Positions 4,665 through 7,405 of a stretch of DNA of 7,405 nt are shown piece after piece. The DNA lies in contig DBVV01000118.1 in NCBI GenBank assembly GCA_002308795.1, positions 6,068-13,472 of the forward strand, in the 5' to 3' direction. Under the pieces are notes generated by a model. That model saw nothing but the letters and a program-made list of their open reading frames with translations. It had not been told where the DNA came from and made no database searches. Position 1 is the first letter of the stretch; every line of letters starts with the position of its first letter. The position numbers were made by a program, and so were the translations under genes. The DNA comes from Mageeibacillus sp. UBA1255 (GTDB lineage Bacteria; Bacillota; Clostridia; UBA1212; UBA1255).

Positions 4665-7405
4665 TCAGCTTTTCGCGGCGATCAGATTACCGACGGCGAT
4701 GCGAAGTTCGTTGAACAGCTCGTTATCCGTCTTGTAATTGCCAAGCGAAGTGGTGATCTGTTTGATGATCAGGTCGGACGTGCCTTCGCCGTAAAGGTCG
4801 TCAAGGATCGTGAAGTAGTCGTAGTCTTCGGCGCCGTCGCGCACGGACTCGAGCCTCAGCGAACCTACCGGATAAGCGTTGTACGAATGGTCAGAGATCT
4901 CATTGTAATAATCGCTTCCCTGGTACGGCTGCCCGTTTGCATCCTCGAAAGCGTTATACACCAGCACACCGTTGCCGTAGACGTTGTACGGATACGAGTT
5001 ATCGGTCTCATGTTTGCTGTGCCATTTATACATTGCAGAATACTTATTATATTCCCAGTCGTTGACAAGGTAGTACAGGAAGCCGTCAACGTTGTACATC
5101 TTCTGCTGCCAGAACATGAGGCGGTGTTCGATCTCGGGGTCGTCGATGGACAACGTGATCTCAGGATGATGCGGGAAACGTGTGACGTACCACCATACTT
5201 CGTCGCCGCCTGCCTGCTCCGCCGCCATTCTGTCAGCGAAAACGCCCAGATTCTTCTCTATCATTGCGGTGTAGTACCACGTCATAAGCTTCGGATTCGC
5301 CTTGTAATCCGCGATCGAGTTGAAGAAATAACTGTGCGGGCACCAGATGTTGACAACGCTCGAAACGTACGAGAAGTAGTCCGAAGTAGAGTTGGCGTTC
5401 ATGGCGCGGTTGATGTGCATCGGGGCGATCAGTTTGTATTGACTGCCGAAAATGCTCTTTATCATGTTGCCAAGGTTCACGAGGTTGTCCAGCATGCCCT
5501 GGTTGAGCGGTTCGTCAACGGGGTAGAAATACGCTTTTGCGAGCCACTCGGGATTCTGTTTGAGATAATTGTACGCATTCTGCACGCGCGCCCGGGTGAC
5601 GTGATCCGTGCCGTAACCCACAGGGTTGAAGCACTGCACTCTCGGGTCGTTCAGGTATTTCTGGACGCGGGAATCATTGAACGGATTCTCATGACCGGCG
5701 TCATCGTCAAAATACGGAAGCCTGTACGCGTTCACTTTGTTTTCGAGCAGATACTCGTAATACTTAATGTATGTCAGAGAATCGTCGCCGCTGTATAACC
5801 ACGGGGCGTACGAAACGTAAATGTTATACCACGACAGGTCCGCCTGGATCTTGCAGTTCGAGGCGAGAGGCAGCGCGAAATTCCATACGTAGACGTAAAC
5901 GAGAGCCTTCTTGATCTCATTGCCGCCGCTGTCTTTAACGGTGAGCGTCGCAGAATATTGTCCCGCCTTCGTGCCGGTCTCGGTGTAGACCTTAATAAGG
6001 AACGTCTTGCTCTTGTTCGCCTTAAGATCGAAGCTTCCTTTGAGTTCGGGGATCGGGTCAACGATCGACTGCCCTTCTATATCGTCGAAGTAGTATCCTT
6101 CGCAGATCACGTATTTGAGCGTATTTCCGCTGCTGTCTTTGAACGGTGTCAATTCAAGCGTGAGGCCGCTCTTGGCTTTCGTGGATGCGAGCATGAACTG
6201 CACGCCTTCGATCTCGTTCTTCGCCATGCGGATCTGGTACGAATTAAGGCCGGAGGATTTGGTGGAACTTTCCGCAGTCTTTACGTACGAATGGTTGAAC
6301 CAGAGCGTAATATCATTGTCTTCGTGAGCGGCGGTCTGCTTATCGTTGGAGATCTTCGGGGCAACTTCTTTCGCGCTGTTTATCAGCTGTTCCGCGCGTT
6401 TCTGATCCGCTTCCGATAGAGCGTGTGCGTCCTCTGCACCGCCTCCTACGAGGTCAACGACTTCGTCCATATTTTTCGCGAGTATCAGTTCGCCGAGTAT
6501 CAGCGATTCACCCGCACCAGCGGCGGAGAACATATAGTCGAGGCGGAACGCGTTGATCGTGCCGCTCCAGCCGTTTACGGAAGAAAGATCGTAAATTATG
6601 TACTGCCAGTCGGGATCGGTGTTATCAAACGTCGAAGATTTGCTGTATCCGCCGGTCGCGCCGTAAATATTGCCCGCGCAGTAGAAAATTTCCGACTGCG
6701 TGTTCGAGCACTTCTCCTGCTTCACCTTCAGAATGACGACCTTGTACTCGTTCGCGGATGCAGCGGTAAGCTTATATGCAGTTAGATAACTCTTGTAGCT
6801 GAACGTGATGAACGGGTCGTTGGTAGCGCCGGTGGTGCTGAGCTTAACCGTTTTTCCGTAATCGGAGTCGTTTACGAGCTCAGCTTTTACTGAATTTCCG
6901 CCCGTGAAGTACGACAATACTTTTGTGGCTCCGAACGTGACGCGTGTAGGAGACCCGGGGCCCGGATCAGCTTCGGGCGTAGGAGTCGCGGGAACAGGCG
7001 TCGGAGTGGGTGTCGAAGGTACCTTTGTAGGCGTGGCTGTAGGATTTACCGTTGCAGTCGGGGTAGCCGGTACCTTAGTGGCGGGAACGTCGGTCGCAGG
7101 AACGTCGGTAGCCGGCTCAGCTGTAGCGGGCTCAACGGTTGCGGGTCCGTCAGTAGCGGGCACTTCGGTGGAAGGGCCGGTGATCACAGGGCCTTCGGTC
7201 GGCTCGTCTGTTGCAGGAACTTCCGTTGCGGGCTCGTCTGTGGCCGGAACCTCAGTCTCCGGAACACCGGTAGCGGGAACTTCAGAAGGCGCCGCTTCCG
7301 TAGGAGCAGCATCCGTCACTTCCGGCGTCTGGTCGATAACGACAGGCTCCTGCGTCTTGTCTTCCGGACCGGGCGTGTTATTTGTACATCCGAACAGCGA
7401 CGTTT
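4665..7405 (-). CDS. GH123-like/DUF4091 surface lipoprotein (5' end cut by window)
   Basis: The frame runs from the right edge to TGA at 4667-4665. Near the edge it reads SLFGC, a lipobox with Cys at 7388-7386; the rest of the signal peptide lies outside. I number from that Cys. Residues about 15-145 are a Pro/Ala/Thr linker. Residues about 147-306 (6950-6471) look like a carbohydrate-binding beta-sandwich (IFYCAGNIYGATGGYSK, DWQYIIYDLSSVNGW). Residues about 359-508 resemble the N-terminal beta domain of GH123 proteins (QYSATLTV, VYVWNFALP). A barrel-like region follows with YFYPVDEPLNQG; Asp625-Glu626 (5516-5511) fits the GH123 Asp-Glu pair used in substrate-assisted cleavage. The C-terminal part has the DUF4091 signature VWWYVTRFP, GFLYYLVNDWEYNKY and SVRDGAEDYDYFTILDDL. 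Known GH123 enzymes remove beta-linked N-acetylgalactosamine from glycans; whether this one does is not shown. It is the most upstream visible gene of the cluster. An internal GTG at 7319 is not the start. Confidence 0.87.
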   Translation of the reverse strand, partial: TSLFGCTNNTPGPEDKTQEPVVIDQTPEVTDAAPTEAAPSEVPATGVPETEVPATDEPATEVPATDEPTEGPVITGPSTEVPATDGPATVEPATAEPATDVPATDVPATKVPATPTATVNPTATPTKVPSTPTPTPVPATPTPEADPGPGSPTRVTFGATKVLSYFTGGNSVKAELVNDSDYGKTVKLSTTGATNDPFITFSYKSYLTAYKLTAASANEYKVVILKVKQEKCSNTQSEIFYCAGNIYGATGGYSKSSTFDNTDPDWQYIIYDLSSVNGWSGTINAFRLDYMFSAAGAGESLILGELILAKNMDEVVDLVGGGAEDAHALSEADQKRAEQLINSAKEVAPKISNDKQTAAHEDNDITLWFNHSYVKTAESSTKSSGLNSYQIRMAKNEIEGVQFMLASTKAKSGLTLELTPFKDSSGNTLKYVICEGYYFDDIEGQSIVDPIPELKGSFDLKANKSKTFLIKVYTETGTKAGQYSATLTVKDSGGNEIKKALVYVYVWNFALPLASNCKIQADLSWYNIYVSYAPWLYSGDDSLTYIKYYEYLLENKVNAYRLPYFDDDAGHENPFNDSRVQKYLNDPRVQCFNPVGYGTDHVTRARVQNAYNYLKQNPEWLAKAYFYPVDEPLNQGMLDNLVNLGNMIKSIFGSQYKLIAPMHINRAMNANSTSDYFSYVSSVVNIWCPHSYFFNSIADYKANPKLMTWYYTAMIEKNLGVFADRMAAEQAGGDEVWWYVTRFPHHPEITLSIDDPEIEHRLMFWQQKMYNVDGFLYYLVNDWEYNKYSAMYKWHSKHETDNSYPYNVYGNGVLVYNAFEDANGQPYQGSDYYNEISDHSYNAYPVGSLRLESVRDGAEDYDYFTILDDLYGEGTSDLIIKQITTSLGNYKTDNELFNELRIAVGNLIAAKS
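6972..7280 (-). repeat. Pro/Ala/Thr pentapeptide repeat linker
   Basis: The coding sequence repeats a five-residue unit of the type VPATD or EPATD roughly 16 times, with variants such as VPATG, VPETE and GPATV. It then changes to TPTPTP-type sequence before the first folded domain. At DNA level this gives an imperfect 15-base period. Such linkers hold the enzyme away from the membrane and through the wall, and the many Thr are possible O-glycosylation sites (inference). Repeats of this kind often vary in copy number between strains. Confidence 0.85.
7386..7397 (-). other. Lipobox of the DUF4091 lipoprotein
   Basis: The last residues before the window edge read T-S-L-F-G-C followed by TNNTPGPED. 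L-F-G-C fits the lipobox rule for signal peptidase II, with the Cys being lipidated. The hydrophilic Thr/Pro-rich sequence straight after it supports this. It shows that the start codon lies only a short way outside the window. Confidence 0.75.

Noticed and set aside
4506..5798. Long plus-strand open frame (430 codons)
   Set aside because: It lies antisense to the DUF4091 gene, crosses the gap and runs into the CotH-like gene. The translation has no recognisable motif and is Val/Arg/His-rich as expected for a complement-frame shadow.
5958..6785. Plus-strand open frames of 153 and 120 codons
   Set aside because: They are antisense to the domains of the DUF4091 lipoprotein and show no independent support such as a ribosome binding site.
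6953..6966. GC palindrome CCGGGGCCCGG
   Set aside because: It encodes the Pro-Gly-Pro-Gly end of the linker; the palindrome follows from codon choice and lies inside the gene.
7317..7319. GTG at 7319 as start of the DUF4091 protein
   Set aside because: The same frame continues upstream to the window edge through a lipobox Cys, so the GTG is an internal Val codon in the linker.

Overview
The window reads as one stretch of bacterial chromosome with all genes on the minus strand. It is transcribed from right to left, from base 7405 towards base 1. Strong AGGAGG-type ribosome binding sites, lipoprotein signal sequences followed by long low-complexity linkers, Pro/Thr 'TPTP' linkers and a CotH-type kinase point to a Bacillota (Firmicutes) member, most likely an uncultured Clostridia-type gut or rumen organism. 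This assignment is inferred from style and gene content; there is no rRNA or other marker gene here.

In transcription order there are four genes. (1) Bases 7405 to 4665: a large lipoprotein whose signal peptide is cut by the window edge but whose lipobox Cys is present. It has a Pro/Ala/Thr repeat linker, a carbohydrate-binding-like beta domain and a GH123-like/DUF4091 glycosidase-type catalytic region with an Asp-Glu pair. (2) Bases 4624 to 2825: a CotH-like kinase lipoprotein carrying a chitobiase/hexosaminidase C-terminal-type (CHB_HEX_C) domain near its N terminus. Its start is 40 bases after the stop of gene 1. (3) Bases 2656 (frame open to 2761) to 1463: a GH43-like glycoside hydrolase with an intact catalytic region but no convincing start codon and no signal peptide. 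A one-base indel next to an ATG at 2765 would supply a start. (4) Bases 1373 to the left edge: a von Willebrand factor A (VWA) domain lipoprotein with MIDAS motif, truncated at its 3' end by the window. An 83-base AT-rich gap before it may hold its own promoter.

Taken together this looks like a cell-surface cluster: two glycan-active enzymes, one protein kinase of the CotH fold and one metal-dependent adhesion or assembly protein, three of the four clearly or probably lipid-anchored. The combination of secreted CotH-type kinase, VWA protein and glycosidases suggests surface glycan handling, possibly with phosphorylation of surface proteins. That functional link is inference from gene order only. 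I see no RNA genes, insertion sequences, CRISPR arrays, attachment sites or clear intrinsic terminators. No gene-free stretch exceeds 300 bases; the longest gap (about 168 bases, 2657-2824) is partly coding-like.
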